From: Orobanche coerulescens
Lineage: Eukaryota > Streptophyta > Magnoliopsida > Lamiales > Orobanchaceae
Direction of reading: 5' to 3'
Assembly: GCA_033398695.1 (NCBI GenBank)
Contig: JAWKAU010000206.1
Coordinates: 124,001 to 188,000, forward strand
DNA length: 64,000 bases
A program made the translations under genes and the position numbers. Of this stretch, positions 9,520 to 22,534 are shown one piece after another. The notes under the pieces are model-generated. The model was not told where the DNA came from and did no database searches. It saw only the letters and a list, made by a program, of their open reading frames with translations. Position 1 is the stretch's first letter; every line of letters begins with the position of its first letter.

Positions 9520-11180
9520 AGGCTCATGAAGTTCCATTGGATTTGGATAGGACTAGGCTCATGAAGTTCTATAGGATTTGGATTTAAGGTTCATGAGGTT
9601 TCTATAGGACTAGGAATATAAAGTTCTCTTGGATTGGATTAAAGGTTCATGGAGTTCCTAGAGAACTAGGCTCATGAAGTTTCTTCGGATTTAGATTAAA
9701 GGTTCATGAGGTTCCTAGAAGACTAAGCTCATGAAGTTCCTTCAGATTTGGATTAATGGTTCATGAGGTTCCTAGAGGACTAGGATCATGAAGTTCCTTT
9801 GGATTTGGATTTAAGGTTCATGAGGTTCCTAGAAGACTAGGCTCATGAAGTCCCTTTTTGATTTGGATTTAAGGTTCATGAGGTTTCTAGAGGATTAGGC
9901 TCATGCAGTTCCTTTGGATTTGGATTTAAGGTTCATGAGGTTCTTAGAGGACTAGGCTCATGGAGTTCTTTTGAATTTGGATTTAAGGTGCATGAGGTAC
10001 CTAGAGGACTATGCTCATAAAGTTCCATTAGATTTAGATTTAAGGTTTATGAGGTTCCTAGAGGACTAGGCTCATGAAGTTCCATTGGATTTGCATTAAA
10101 GGTTCATGAGGTTCCTAGAGGACTAGGCTCATGAAGTTCCTTGAATTTGTATTTAAGGTTCATAAGGTTCCTAAAGGACAAGGATCATGAAGCTACATTC
10201 GATTTGGATTTAAGGTTCATAAGGTTCTTAGAGGACTAGACTCAAGAAGTTCCTTTGAGTTTGGATTTAAGGTTCATGAGGTTCATAGAGAACTAGGCTC
10301 ATGAAGTTCCATTGGATTTGGATTTAAGGTACATGAGGTTCCTAGAGGACTAGGCTCATGAAGTTCCATTGGATTTGGATACGACTAGGCTCATGAAGTT
10401 CTATAGGATTTGGATTTAAGGTTCATGAGGTTTCTATAGGACTAGGAATATAAAGTTCTCTTGGATTTGGATTAAAGGTTCATGGAGTTCCTAGAGAACT
10501 AGGCTCATGAAGTTTCTTCGGATTTAGATTAAAGGTTCATGAGGTTCCTAGAGGACTAAGCTCATGAAGTTCCTTCAGATTTGGATTAATGGTTCATGAG
10601 GTTCCTAGAGGACTAGGATCACGAAGTTCCTTTGGATTTGGATTTAAGGTTCATGAGGTTCCTAGAAGACTAGGATCATGAAGTCCCTTTGGATTTGTAT
10701 TTAAGGTTCTTAAGGTTTCTAGAGGACTAGGCTCATGCAGTTCCTTTGGATTTGAATTTAAGGTTCATAAGGTTCCTAGAGGACTAGGCTCATGGAGTTC
10801 CTTTGGATTTGGATTTAAGGTGCATGAGGTACCTAGAGGACTAGGCTCATAAAGTTCCATTGGATTTGGATTTAAGGTTTATGAGGTTCCTAGAGGACTA
10901 GGCTCATGAAGTTCCATTGGATTTGGATTTAAGGTTCATGAGGTTCCTAGAGGACTAGGCTCATGAAGTTCCTTGAATTTGTATTTAAGGTTCCTAAAGG
11001 ACAAGGATCATGAAGCTCCATTCGATTTGGATTTAAGGTTCATAAGGTTCTTAGAGGAGTAGACTCAAGAAGTTCCTTTGAGTTTGGATTTATGGTTCAT
11101 GAGGTTCATCGAGAACTAGGCTCATGAAGTTCCATTAGATTTGGATTTAAGGTACATGAGGTTCCTAGAGGACTAGGCTC
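9520..11180. repeat. Higher-order duplication, 2 x about 832 bp
   Basis: The rare word aatataaagttctc occurs at 9615 and 10447 (832 bp apart). Neighbouring private variants (a short unit just before it; ctaaaggacaaggatcatg at its far end) recur in the same order. The second copy lacks about 12 bases near 10990. Confidence 0.85.
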
Positions 11181-11220
11181 ATGAAGTTCCTTTGGATTTG
11201 GATTAAAGTTTCATGGAGTT

Positions 11221-11562
11221 CCTAGAGAACTAGGCTCATGAAGTTCCTTCGGATTTAGATTAAAGTTTCACGAGGTTCCTATAGGACTAGGTTCATGAAG
11301 TTCCTTCGGATTTGGATTAAAGGTTCATGAGGTTCCTAGAGGACTAGGCTCATGAAGTTCCTTTGGATTTGGATTTAATGTTCATGGAGTTCCTAGAGAA
11401 CTAGGCTCATGAAGTTCCTTCGGATTTGGATTAAATTTTCACGACCTTCCTATAGGACTAGGTTCATGAAGTTACTTCGGATTTGGATTAAAGGTTAATG
11501 AGGTTCCTATAGGACTAGGCTCATGAAGTTCCTTTGGATTTGGATTTAAGGTTCATGAGGTA
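11221..11562. repeat. Trimer duplication, 2 x 171 bp
   Basis: The block cctagagaactagg...cctataggactaggttcatg starts at 11221 and 11392, exactly three 57-bp monomers apart. Confidence 0.8.
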
Positions 11563-11672
11563 CCTAGAGGACTAGGCTCATGAAGTTCCATTGGATCTGG
11601 ATAGGACTAGGCTCATGAAGTTCCATTGGATTTGGATTTAAGGTTCATGAGGTTCCTAGAGGACTAGGCTCA

Positions 11673-13484
11673 CGAAGTTCTCTTGTATTTGGATTAAAGG
11701 TTAATGGAAGAGAACTAGGCTCATGAAGTTTCTTTGGATTTGTATTAAAGGTTCCTAGAGGACTAGGCTCATGGCGTTCCTTTGAATTTCATAGAGAACT
11801 AAGCTCATGAAGTCTTTCGTATTTGGATTAAAGGTTCATGAGGTTCCTAGAGGACTAGGCTCATGAAGTTCCTTTGGATTTGGATTTAAGGTTCATGAGG
11901 TCCCTAGAGGACTAGGCTCATGAAGTTCCTTTGGATTTGGATTATAGAATCGTGAGGTTCCTAGAGGTCTAAGCTCATGAAGTCTTTCGTATTTGGATTA
12001 AAGGTTCATGAGGTTCCTAGAGGACTAGGCTCATGAAGTTCCTTTGGATTTGGATTTAAGTTTCATGAGGTCCCTAGAAGACTAGGCTCATGAAGTTCCT
12101 TTGGATTTGGATTAAAGGTTCATAAGGTTCCTACAGGACTAGGCTCATGGAATTCCTTTGGGTTTGGATTTAAGTTTCAGGAGGCACCTAGAGGACTAGG
12201 CTCATGAAGTTCCATTGGATTTGAATTTAAGGTTCATGAAGTTCCTTTGATTTGTATTTAAGGTTCCTAAGGTTCCTAAAGGACTGGGCTCAGCAAGTTC
12301 CATTCGATTTGGATTTAACGTTCATAAGTTTCTTAGAAGACTAGACTCAAGAAGTTCCTTTGAGTTTGGATTTAAGGTTCATGAGGTTCATAGAGGACCA
12401 AGCTCATGAAGTTCCATTGGATTTGTATTTAAGGTTCATGAGGTTCCTAGAGGACTGGGCTCATGAAGTTATTTTGGATTTGGATTAAAGGTTCATCGAG
12501 TTCCTAGAGAACTAGGCTCAAGAAGTTTCTTTGTATTTGGATTAAAGGTTCATGAGATTCCTAGAGGACTAGGCTCATGAAGTTCTCTTGTATTTGGATT
12601 AAAGGTTAATGGAAGAGAACTAGGCTCATGAAGTTTCTTTGGATTTGTATTAAAGGTTCCTAGAGGACTAGGCTCATGGCGTTCCTTTGAATTTCATAGA
12701 GAACTAAGGTCATGAAGTCTTTCGTATTTGGATTAAAGGTTCATGAGGTTCCTAGAGGACTAGGCTCATGAAGTTCCTTTGGATTTGGATTTAAGGTTCA
12801 TGAGGTCCCTAGAGGACTAGGCTCATGAAGTTCCTTTGGATTTGGATTATAGAATCGTGAGGTTCCTAGAGGTCTAAGCTCATGAAGTCTTTCGTATTTG
12901 GATTAAAGGTTCATGAGGTTCCTAGAGGACTAGGCTCATGAAGTTCCTTTGGATTTGGATTTAAGTTTCATGAGGTCCCTAGAAGACTAGGCTCATGAAG
13001 TTCCTTTGGATTTGGATTAAAGGTTCATAAGGTTCCTACAGGACTAGGCTCATGGAATTCCTTTGGGTTTGGATTTAAGTTTCAGGAGGCACCTAGAGGA
13101 CTAGGCTCATGAAGTTCCATTGGATTTGAATTTAAGGTTCATGAAGTTCCTTTGATTTTTATTTAAGGTTCCTAAGGTTCCTAAAGGACTGGGCTCAGCA
13201 AGTTCCATTCGATTTGGATTTAACGTTCATAAGTTTCTTAGAAGACTAGACTCAAGAAGTTCCTTTGAGTTTGGATTTAAGGTTCATGAGGTTCATAGAG
13301 GACCAAGCTCATGAAGTTCCATTGGATTTGTATTTAAGGTTCATGAGGTTCCTAGAGGACTGGGCTCATGAAGTTATTTTGGATTTGGATTAAAGGTTCA
13401 TCGAGTTCCTATAGAACTAGGCTCAAGAAGTTTCTTTGTATTTGGATTAAAGGTTCATGAGATTCCTAGAGGACTAGGCTCATG
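11673..13484. repeat. Higher-order duplication, 2 x 906 bp
   Basis: gaagttctcttgtatt begins at 11673 and 12579. Both are followed by the same unusual gap unit (ggttaatggaagagaac), a ctcatggcgttcc unit and a caggaggcacc unit. A further copy of this block begins at 17513 as part of the 4.9-kb duplication. Confidence 0.88.
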
Positions 13485-16400
13485 AAGTTCCTTCGAATTT
13501 GGATTAAAGGTTCATGAGGTTCCTAGAGGACTAGGCTCATGAAGTTCCTTTGGATTTGGATTTAAGTTTCATGAGGTACCTAGAGGACTAGGCTCATGAA
13601 GTTACATTGGATTTGGATTTAAGTTTAATGAGGTTCCTATAGGACTAGGCTCATGAAGTTCCTTCGGATTTGGATTAAAGGTTCATGAGATTCCTAGAGG
13701 ACTAGGCTCATGAAGTTCCCTTGGATTTGGATTTAAGTTTCATGAGGTACCTAGAAGACTATGCTCATGAAGTTCCATTGGATTTGGATTTAAGGTTTAT
13801 GAGGTTCCTAGAGGACTAGGATCATGAAGTTCCTTTGGATTTGAATTTAAGGTTCATGAGGTTCCTAGAGGACTAGGATCATGGAGTTCCTTTGGATTTG
13901 GATTTAAGGTTCATGAGGTTCCTAGAGGACTAGGCTCATGGAGTTCCTTTGGATTTGGATTTAAGGTTCATAAGATTCCTAAAGGACTAGGCTCATGAAG
14001 CTCCATTCGATTTGGATTTAAGGTTCATAAGGTTCTTAGAGGACTAGACTCAAGAAGTTCCTTTGAGTTTGGATTTATGGTTCATGAGGTTCATAGAGAA
14101 CTAGGCTATTGAAGTTCCATTGAATTTGGATTTAAGGTTCATGAGGTTCCTAGAGGACTAGGCTCATGAAGTTCCTTTGGATTTGGATTTAAGTTTCATG
14201 AGGTACCTAGAGGACTAGGCTCATGAAGTTACATTGGATTTGGATATAAGGTTAATGAGATTCCTATAGGACTAGACTCATGAAGTTCCTTCGGATTTGG
14301 ATTAAAGGTTCATGAGGTTCCTAGAGCACTAGGCTCATGAAGTTCCCTTGGATTTGGATTTAAGTTTCATGAGGTACCTAGAGGACTATGCTCATGAAGT
14401 TCTATTGGATTTGGATTTAAGGTTTATGAGGTTCCTAGAGGACTAGGCTCATGAAGTTCCATTAAATTTGGATTCAAGTTTCATGAAGTTCCTAGAGGAC
14501 TAGACTGATGAAGTTCTATTCGATTTGGATTTAAGGTTTATAAGGTTCTTAGAGGACTAGACTCAAGAAGTTGCTTTGAGATGGGATTTAAGGTTCATTA
14601 GGATTTAGATTAAAGGTTTACAAGGTTCCTATAGGACTAGGCTCATGAATTTCTATTGGATTTGGATTTAAGGTTTATGAGGTTCCAAGAGGACTAGGCT
14701 CATGTTTCAATTGGATTTGGATTTAAGGTTCATGAGGTTCCTAGAGGACTAGGCTCATGAAGTTCCTTTGATTTGGATTTAAGGTTCATGAAGTTTCTTA
14801 AGGACTAGGCTCATAAAGATCCATTCGGTTCGAATTTAAGGTTCATGAGGTTCCTAGAGGACTAGACTCAAGAAGTTCCTTCAGATTTAGATTAAAGGTT
14901 TACAAGGATCCTAGAGGACTAGACTCATGAAATTACTTTGGATTTGGATTAAAGGTTCAAGAGATTAATAGAGAACTAAGATCATGAAATTCCCATGGAT
15001 TTGCATTTAAGGTTCGCGAGGTTCCTAGACAATTAGGCTCATGAAGTTCAATTAGATTTAGATTTAAGGTTCATGAGGTTCCGAGAGGACTAGGCTCATG
15101 AAGTTCCTTTGGATTTAGATTACGTAATCATGAGGTTCCTAGAGGACTAAGCTCATGTCGTTCCTTTGAATTTCATATAAGATTCATGACGTTCCTAGAG
15201 GACTAGACTCATGAAGTTCCTTTGGATTTGGATTAAAGGTTCATGAGGTTAGTAGAGGAGTGGGCTCATGAAGTTCATTTGGATTTGGATTTAAGATTTA
15301 TGAGATACCTAGAGGACTAGGCTCATCAAGTTCCAATGGATTTGGATTTAAGGTTTATGAGGTTCCTAGAGGACTAGGCTTATGAAGTTTCATTGGATTT
15401 GGATTTAAGGTTCATGAGGTTCCTAGAGGACTAGGCTCATGATTCCATTGGATTTGGATTTAAGGTTCATGAGATTCCTAGAGGACTAGACTCATGAAGT
15501 TCCTTTGGATTTGGATTTAAGGTTCATTCAGATTTAGATTAAAGGTTTACAAGGTTCCTATGGGACTAGGCTCATGAATTTCTATTGGATTTGGATTTAA
15601 GGTTTATGAGGTTCCAAGAGGACTAGGCTCATGTTTCAATTGGATTTGGATTTAAGGTTCATGAGGTTCCTAGAGGACTAGGCTCATGAAGTTCCTTTGA
15701 TTTGGATTTAAGGTTCATGAAGTTTCTTAAGGACTAGGCTCATAAAGATCCATTCGGTTCGAATTTAAGGTTCATGAGGTTCCTAGAGGACTAGACTCAA
15801 GAAGTTCCTTCAGATTTAGATTAAAGGTTTACAAGGGTCCTAGAGGACTAGACTCATGAAATTACTTTGGATTTGGATTAAAGGTTCAAGAGATTAATAG
15901 AGAACTAAGATCATGAAATTCCCATGGATTTGCATTTAAGGTTCGCGAGGTTCCTAGACAATTAGGCTCATGAAGTTCAATTAGATTTAGATTTAAGGTT
16001 CATTAGGTTCCGAGAGGACTAGGCTCATGAATTTCATTTGGATTTAGATTACATAATCATGAGGTTCCTAGAGGACTAAGCTCATGTCGTTCCTTTGAAT
16101 TTCATATAAGATTCATGACGTTCTAGAGGACTAGACTCATGAAGTTCCTTTGGATTTGGATTAAAGGTTCATGAGGTTAGTAGAGGAGTGGGCTCATGAA
16201 GTTCATTTGGATTTGGATTTAAGATTTATGAGATACCTAGAGGACTAGGCTCATGAAGTTCCAATGGATTTGGATTTAAGGTTTATGAGGTTCCTAGAGG
16301 ACTAGGCTTATGAAGTTTCATTGGATTTGGATTTAAGGTTCATGAGGTTCCTAGAGGACTAGGCTCATGATTCCATTGGATTTGGATTTAAGGTTCATGA

Positions 16401-19400
16401 GATTCCTAGAGGACTAGACTCATGAAGTTCCTTTGGATTTGGATTTAAGGTTCATGAGGTACCTAGAGGACTAGGCTTATGAAGTTCCATTGGATTTGCA
16501 TAGCACTAGGATCATGAAGTTCTATTGGATTTTTATTTAAAGTTCATGAGGTTCCTAGAGAACTAGGCTCATGAAGTTCTCTTGGATTTGGATTAAAGGT
16601 TCATGGAGTTTCTATAGAACTAAGCTCATGAAGTTTCTTCGGATTTGGATTAAAGGTTCATGAGGTTCCTATATGACTAAGCTCATGAAGTTCCTTCGGA
16701 TTTAGATTAAAGGTTCATGAGGTTCATAGAGGACTAGGCTCATGAAGTTCCTTTGGATTTGGATTTAAGGTTCTTGAGGTTCCTAGAGGACTAGGATCAT
16801 GAAGTTCCTTTGGATTAGGATTAAAGGTTCATGAGGTTCCTAGAGGACTAGGCTCATGGAGTTCCTTTGGATTTGGATTTAAGGTTCATGAGGTACCTAG
16901 AGAACTAGGCTCATGAAGTTCCATTGGATTTGGATTTAAGGTTTATGAGGTTCCTAGAGGACTAGGCTCATTAAGTTCCATTAGATTTGGACTTAAGGTT
17001 CATGAGATTCCTAGAGGACTGGGCTCATGAAGTTCCTTTGGATTTGGATTAAAGGTTCATAAGGTTCCTACAGGACTAGGCTCATGGAATTCCTTTGGGT
17101 TTGGATTTAAGTTTCAGGAGGCACCTAGAGGACTAGGCTCATGAAGTTCCATTGGATTTGAATTTAAGGTTCATGAAGTTCCTTTGATTTGTATTTAAGG
17201 TTCCTAAGGTTCCTAAAGGAGGCTCGGCAAGTTCCATTCGATTTGGATTTAACGTTCATAAGTTTCTTAGAAGACTAGACTCAAGAAGTTCCTTTGAGTT
17301 TGGATTTAAGGTTCATGAGGTTCATAGAGGACCAAGCTCATGAAGTTCCATTGGATTTGTATTTAAGGTTCATGAGGTTCCTAGAGGACTGGGCTCATGA
17401 AGTTATTTTGGATTTGGATTAAAGGTTCATCGAGTTCCTAGAGAACTAGGCTCAAGAAGTTTCTTTGTATTTGGATTAAAGGTTCATGAGATTCCTAGAG
17501 GACTAGGCTCATGAAGTTCTCTTGTATTTGGATTAAAGGTTAATGGAAGAGAACTAGGCTCATGAAGTTTCTTTGGATTTGTATTAAAGGTTCCTAGAGG
17601 ACTAGGCTCATGGCGTTCCTTTGAATTTCATAGAGAACTAAGGTCATGAAGTCTTTCGTATTTGGATTAAAGGTTCATGAGGTTCCTAGAGGACTAGGCT
17701 CATGAAGTTCCTTTGGATTTGGATTTAAGGTTCATGAGGTCCCTAGAGGACTAGGCTCATGAAGTTCCTTTGGATTTGGATTATAGAATCGTGAGGTTCC
17801 TAGAGGTCTAAGCTCATGAAGTCTTTCGTATTTGGATTAAAGGTTCATGAGGTTCCTAGAGGACTAGGCTCATGAAGTTCCTTTGGATTTGGATTTAAGT
17901 TTCATGAGGTCCCTAGAAGACTAGGCTCATGAAGTTCCTTTGGATTTGGATTAAAGGTTCATAAGGTTCCTACAGGACTAGGCTCATGGAATTCCTTTGG
18001 GTTTGGATTTAAGTTTCAGGAGGCACCTAGAGGACTAGGCTCATGAAGTTCCATTGGATTTGAATTTAAGGTTCATGAAGTTCCTTTGATTTTTATTTAA
18101 GGTTCCTAAGGTTCCTAAAGGAGGCTCAAGCAAGTTCCATTCGATTTTGATTTAACGTTCATTAGTTTCTTAGAAGACTAGACTCAAGAAGTTCCTTTGA
18201 GTTTGGATTTAAGGTTCATGAGGTTCATAGAGGACCAAGCTCATGAAGTTCCATTGGATTTGTATTTAAGGTTCATGAGGTTCCTAGAGGGTGGGCTCAT
18301 GAAGTTATTTTGGATTTGGATTAAAGGTTCATCGAGTTCCTATAGAACTAGGCTCAAGAAGTTTCTTTGTATTTGGATTAAAGGTTCATGAGATTCCTAG
18401 AGGACTAGGCTCATGAAGTTCCTTCGAATTTGGATTAAAGGTTCATGAGGTTCCTAGAGGACTAGGCTCATGAAGTTCCTTTGGATTTGGATTTAAGTTT
18501 CATGAGGTACCTAGAGGACTAAGCTCATGAAGTTACATTGGATTTGGATTTAAGTTTAATGAGGTTCCTATAGGACTAGGCTCATGAAGTTCCTTCGGAT
18601 TTGGATTAAAGGTTCATGAGATTCCTAGAGGACTAGGCTCATGAAGTTCCCTTGGATTTGGATTTAAGTTTCATGAGGTACCTAGAAGACTATGCTCATG
18701 AAGTTCCATTGGATTTGGATTTAAGGTTTATGAGGTTCCTAGAGGACTAGGATCATGAAGTTCCTTTGGATTTGAATTTAAGGTTCATGAGGTTCCTAGA
18801 GGACTAGGATCATGGAGTTCCTTTGGATTTGGATTTAAGGTTCATGAGGTTCCTAGAGGACTAGGCTCATGGAGTTCCTTTGGATTTGGATTTAAGGTTC
18901 ATAAGATTCCTAAAGGACTAGGCTCATGAAGCTCCATTCGATTTGGATTTAAGGTTCATAAGGTTCTTAGAGGACTAGACTCAAGAAGTTCCTTTGAGTT
19001 TGGATTTATGGTTCATGAGGTTCATAGAGAACTAGGCTATTGAAGTTCCATTGAATTTGGATTTAAGGTTCATGAGGTTCCTAGAGGACTAGGCTCATGA
19101 AGTTCCTTTGGATTTGGATTTAAGTTTCATGAGGTACCTAGAGGACTAGGCTCATGAAGTTACATTGGATTTGGATATAAGGTTAATGAGATTCCTATAG
19201 ACTAGACTCATGAAGTTCCTTCGGATTTGGATTAAAGGTTCATGAGGTTCCTAGAGCACTAGGCTCATGAAGTTCCCTTGGATTTGGATTTAAGTTTCAT
19301 GAGGTACCTAGAGGACTATGCTCATGAAGTTCTATTGGATTTGGATTTAAGGTTTATGAGGTTCCTAGAGGACTAGGCTCATGAAGTTCCATTAAATTTG

Positions 19401-21970
19401 GATTCAAGTTTCATGAAGTTCCTAGAGGACTAGGCGATGAAGTTCTATTCGATTTGGATTTAAGGTTTATAAGGTTCTTAGAGGACTAGACTCAAGAAGT
19501 TGCTTTGAGATGGGATTTAAGGTTCATTAGGATTTAGATTAAAGGTTTACAAGGTTCCTATAGGACTAGGCTCATGAATTTCTATTGGATTTGGATTTAA
19601 GGTTTATGAGGTTCCAAGAGGACTAGGCTCATGTTTCAATTGGATTTGGATTTAAGGTTCATGAGGTTCCTAGAGGACTAGGCTCATGAAGTTCCTTTGA
19701 TTTGGATTTAAGGTTCATGAAGTTTCTTAAGGACTAGGCTCATAAAGATCCATTCGGTTCGAATTTAAGGTTCATGAGGTTCCTAGAGGACTAGACTCAA
19801 GAAGTTCCTTCAGATTTAGATTAAAGGTTTACAAGGATCCTAGAGGACTAGACTCATGAAATTACTTTGGATTTGGATTAAAGGTTCAAGAGATTAATAG
19901 AGAACTAAGATCATGAAATTCCCATGGATTTGCATTTAAGGTTCGCGAGGTTCCTAGACAATTAGGCTCATGAAGTTCAATTAGATTTAGATTTAAGGTT
20001 CATGAGGTTCCGAGAGGACTAGGCTCATGAAGTTCCTTTGGATTTAGATTACAGAATCATGAGGTTCCTAGAGGACTAAGCTCATGTCGTTCCTTTGAAT
20101 TTCATATAAGATTCATGACGTTCCTAGAGGACTAGACTCATGAAGTTCCTTTGGATTTGGATTAAAGGTTCATGAGGTTAGTAGAGGAGTGGGCTCATGA
20201 AGTTCATTTGGATTTGGATTTAAGATTTATGAGATACCTAGAGGACTAGGCTCATGAAGTTCCAATGGATTTGGATTTAAGGTTTATGAGGTTCCTAGAG
20301 GACTAGGCTTATGAAGTTTCATTGGATTTGGATTTAAGGTTCATGAGGTTCCTAGAGGACTAGGCTCATGATTCCATTGGATTTGGATTTAAGGTTCATG
20401 AGATTCCTAGAGGACTAGACTCATGAAGTTCCTTTGGATTTGGATTTAAGGTTCATTCAGATTTAGATTAAAGGTTTACAAGGTTCCTATGGGACTAGGC
20501 TCATGAATTTCTATTGGATTTGGATTTAAGGTTTATGAGGTTCCAAGAGGACTAGGCTCATGTTTCAATTGGATTTGGATTTAAGGTTCATGAGGTTCCT
20601 AGAGGACTAGGCTCATGAAGTTCCTTTGATTTGGATTTAAGGTTCATGAAGTTTCTTAAGGACTAGGCTCATAAAGATCCATTCGGTTCGAATTTAAGGT
20701 TCATGAGGTTCCTAGAGGACTAGACTCAAGAAGTTCCTTGATTTAGATTAAAGGTTTACAAGGGTCCTAGAGGACTAGACTCATGAAATTACTTTGGATT
20801 TGGATTAAAGGTTCAAGAGATTAATAGAGAACTAAGATCATGAAATTACCATGGATTTGCATTTAAGGTTCGCGAGGTTCCTGAACAATTAGGCTCATGA
20901 AGTTCAATTAGATTTAGATTTAAGGTTCATGAGGTTCCGAGAGGACTAGGCTCAAGAAGTTCCTTTGGATTTAGATTACGTAATCATGAGGTTCCTAGAG
21001 GACTAAGCTCATGTCGTTCCTTTGAATTTCATATAAGATTCATGACGTTCCTAGAGGACTAGACTCATGAAGTTCCTTTGGATTTGGATTAAAGGTTCAT
21101 GAGGTTAGTAGAGGAGTGGGCTCATGAAGTTCATTTGGATTTGGATTTAAGATTTATGAGATACCTAGAGGACTAGGCTCATGAAGTTCCAATGGATTTG
21201 GATTTAAGGTTTATGAGGTTCCTAGAGGACTAGGCTTATGAAGTTTCATTGGATTTGGATTTAAGGTTCATGAGGTTCCTAGAGGACTAGGCTCATGATT
21301 CCATTGGATTTGGATTTAAGGTTCATGAGATTCCTAGAGGACTAGACTCATGAAGTTCCTTTGGATTTGGATTTAAGGTTCATGAGGTACCTAGAGGACT
21401 AGGCTTATGAAGTTCCATTGGATTTGCATAGCACTAGGATCATGAAGTTCTATTGGATTTTTATTTAAAGTTCATGAGGTTCCTAGAGAACTAGGCTCAT
21501 GAAGTTCTCTTGGATTTGGATTAAAGGTTCATGGAGTTTCTATAGAACTAAGCTCATGAAGTTTCTTCGGATTTGGATTAAAGGTTCATGAGGTTCCTAT
21601 ATGACTAAGCTCATGAAGTTCCTTCGGATTTAGATTAAAGGTTCATGAGGTTCATAGAGGACTAGGCTCATGAAGTTCCTTTGGATTTGGATTTAAGGTT
21701 CTTGAGGTTCCTAGAGGACTAGGATCATGAAGTTCCTTTGGATTAGGATTAAAGGTTCATGAGGTTCCTAGAGGACTAGGCTCATGGAGTTCCTTTGGAT
21801 TTGGATTTAAGGTTCATGAGGTACCTAGAGAACTAGGCTCATGAAGTTCCATTGGATTTGGATTTAAGGTTTATGAGGTTCCTAGAGGACTAGGCTCATT
21901 AAGTTCCATTAGATTTGGACTTAAGGTTCATGAGATTCCTAGAGGACTGGGCTCATGAAGTTCCTTTGAT
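12107..21970. repeat. Higher-order duplication, 2 x about 4.93 kb
   Basis: Copy A runs about 12107-17035 and copy B about 17036-21970. Matching private variants lie about 4930-4938 bp apart over the whole length: the 906-bp block at 12579 and 17513, an aaatttggattcaag unit near 14464 and 19394, and a gcatagcactagg short unit near 16497 and 21426. The copies are nearly identical. Copy B carries several small deletions absent from A, for example near 17220, 18121, 18290, 19200, 19432 and 20738. Confidence 0.87.
14597..16460. repeat. Internal duplication, 2 x about 929 bp, inside the 4.93-kb unit
   Basis: taaaggtttacaaggttcct occurs at 14611 and 15540. The following order of variants (ctcatgtttcaattgg, cattcggttcgaattt, aagattaatagagaac-like units) is repeated. 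The same pair is present in copy B near 19535 and 20465, so this duplication predates the 4.93-kb one. Confidence 0.83.
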
Positions 21971-22534
21971 TTGGATTTAAGGTTCATAAGGTTCCTAAAG
22001 GACTAGGCTAAGGAAGTTCCATTCGGTTTGGATTTAAAGTTCATAAGGTTCTTATAGGACTAGACTCAGGAAGTTCCTTTGAGTTTGAATTTAAGGTTCA
22101 TGAGGTTCATAGAGGACTAGGCTCATGAAGTTCCATTGGATTTGGATTTAAGGTTCATGAGGTTCCTAGAGGACTAGGCTCATGATGTTCTTTTTTATTT
22201 GGATTAAAGGTTCATGGAGTTCCTAGAGAACTAGGCTCATGAAGTTTCTTCGGATTTGGATTAAAGGTCCATGAGGTTCCTAGAGAACTAGGCTTATGAA
22301 GTTCCTTCGGATTTGGATTAAATGTTCATGAGGTTCCTAGAGGACTAGGCTCATGAAGTTCCTTTGGATTTGGATTTAAGGTTAATGAGGTTCCTATAAT
22401 ACTAGGCTCATGAAGTTCCTTCAGATTTGGATTAAAGGTTCATGAGGTTCCTAGAGGACTAGGCTCATGAAGTTCCATTTGATTTGGATTTAAGCATCAT
22501 GAGGTACCTAGAGGACTAGGCTCATGAAGTTCCA

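Noticed and set aside
18197..18391. A 64-codon open frame inside the satellite
   Set aside because: It consists of translated monomers and is open only because of small deletions in this copy; the equivalent region at 13260-13450 is closed.
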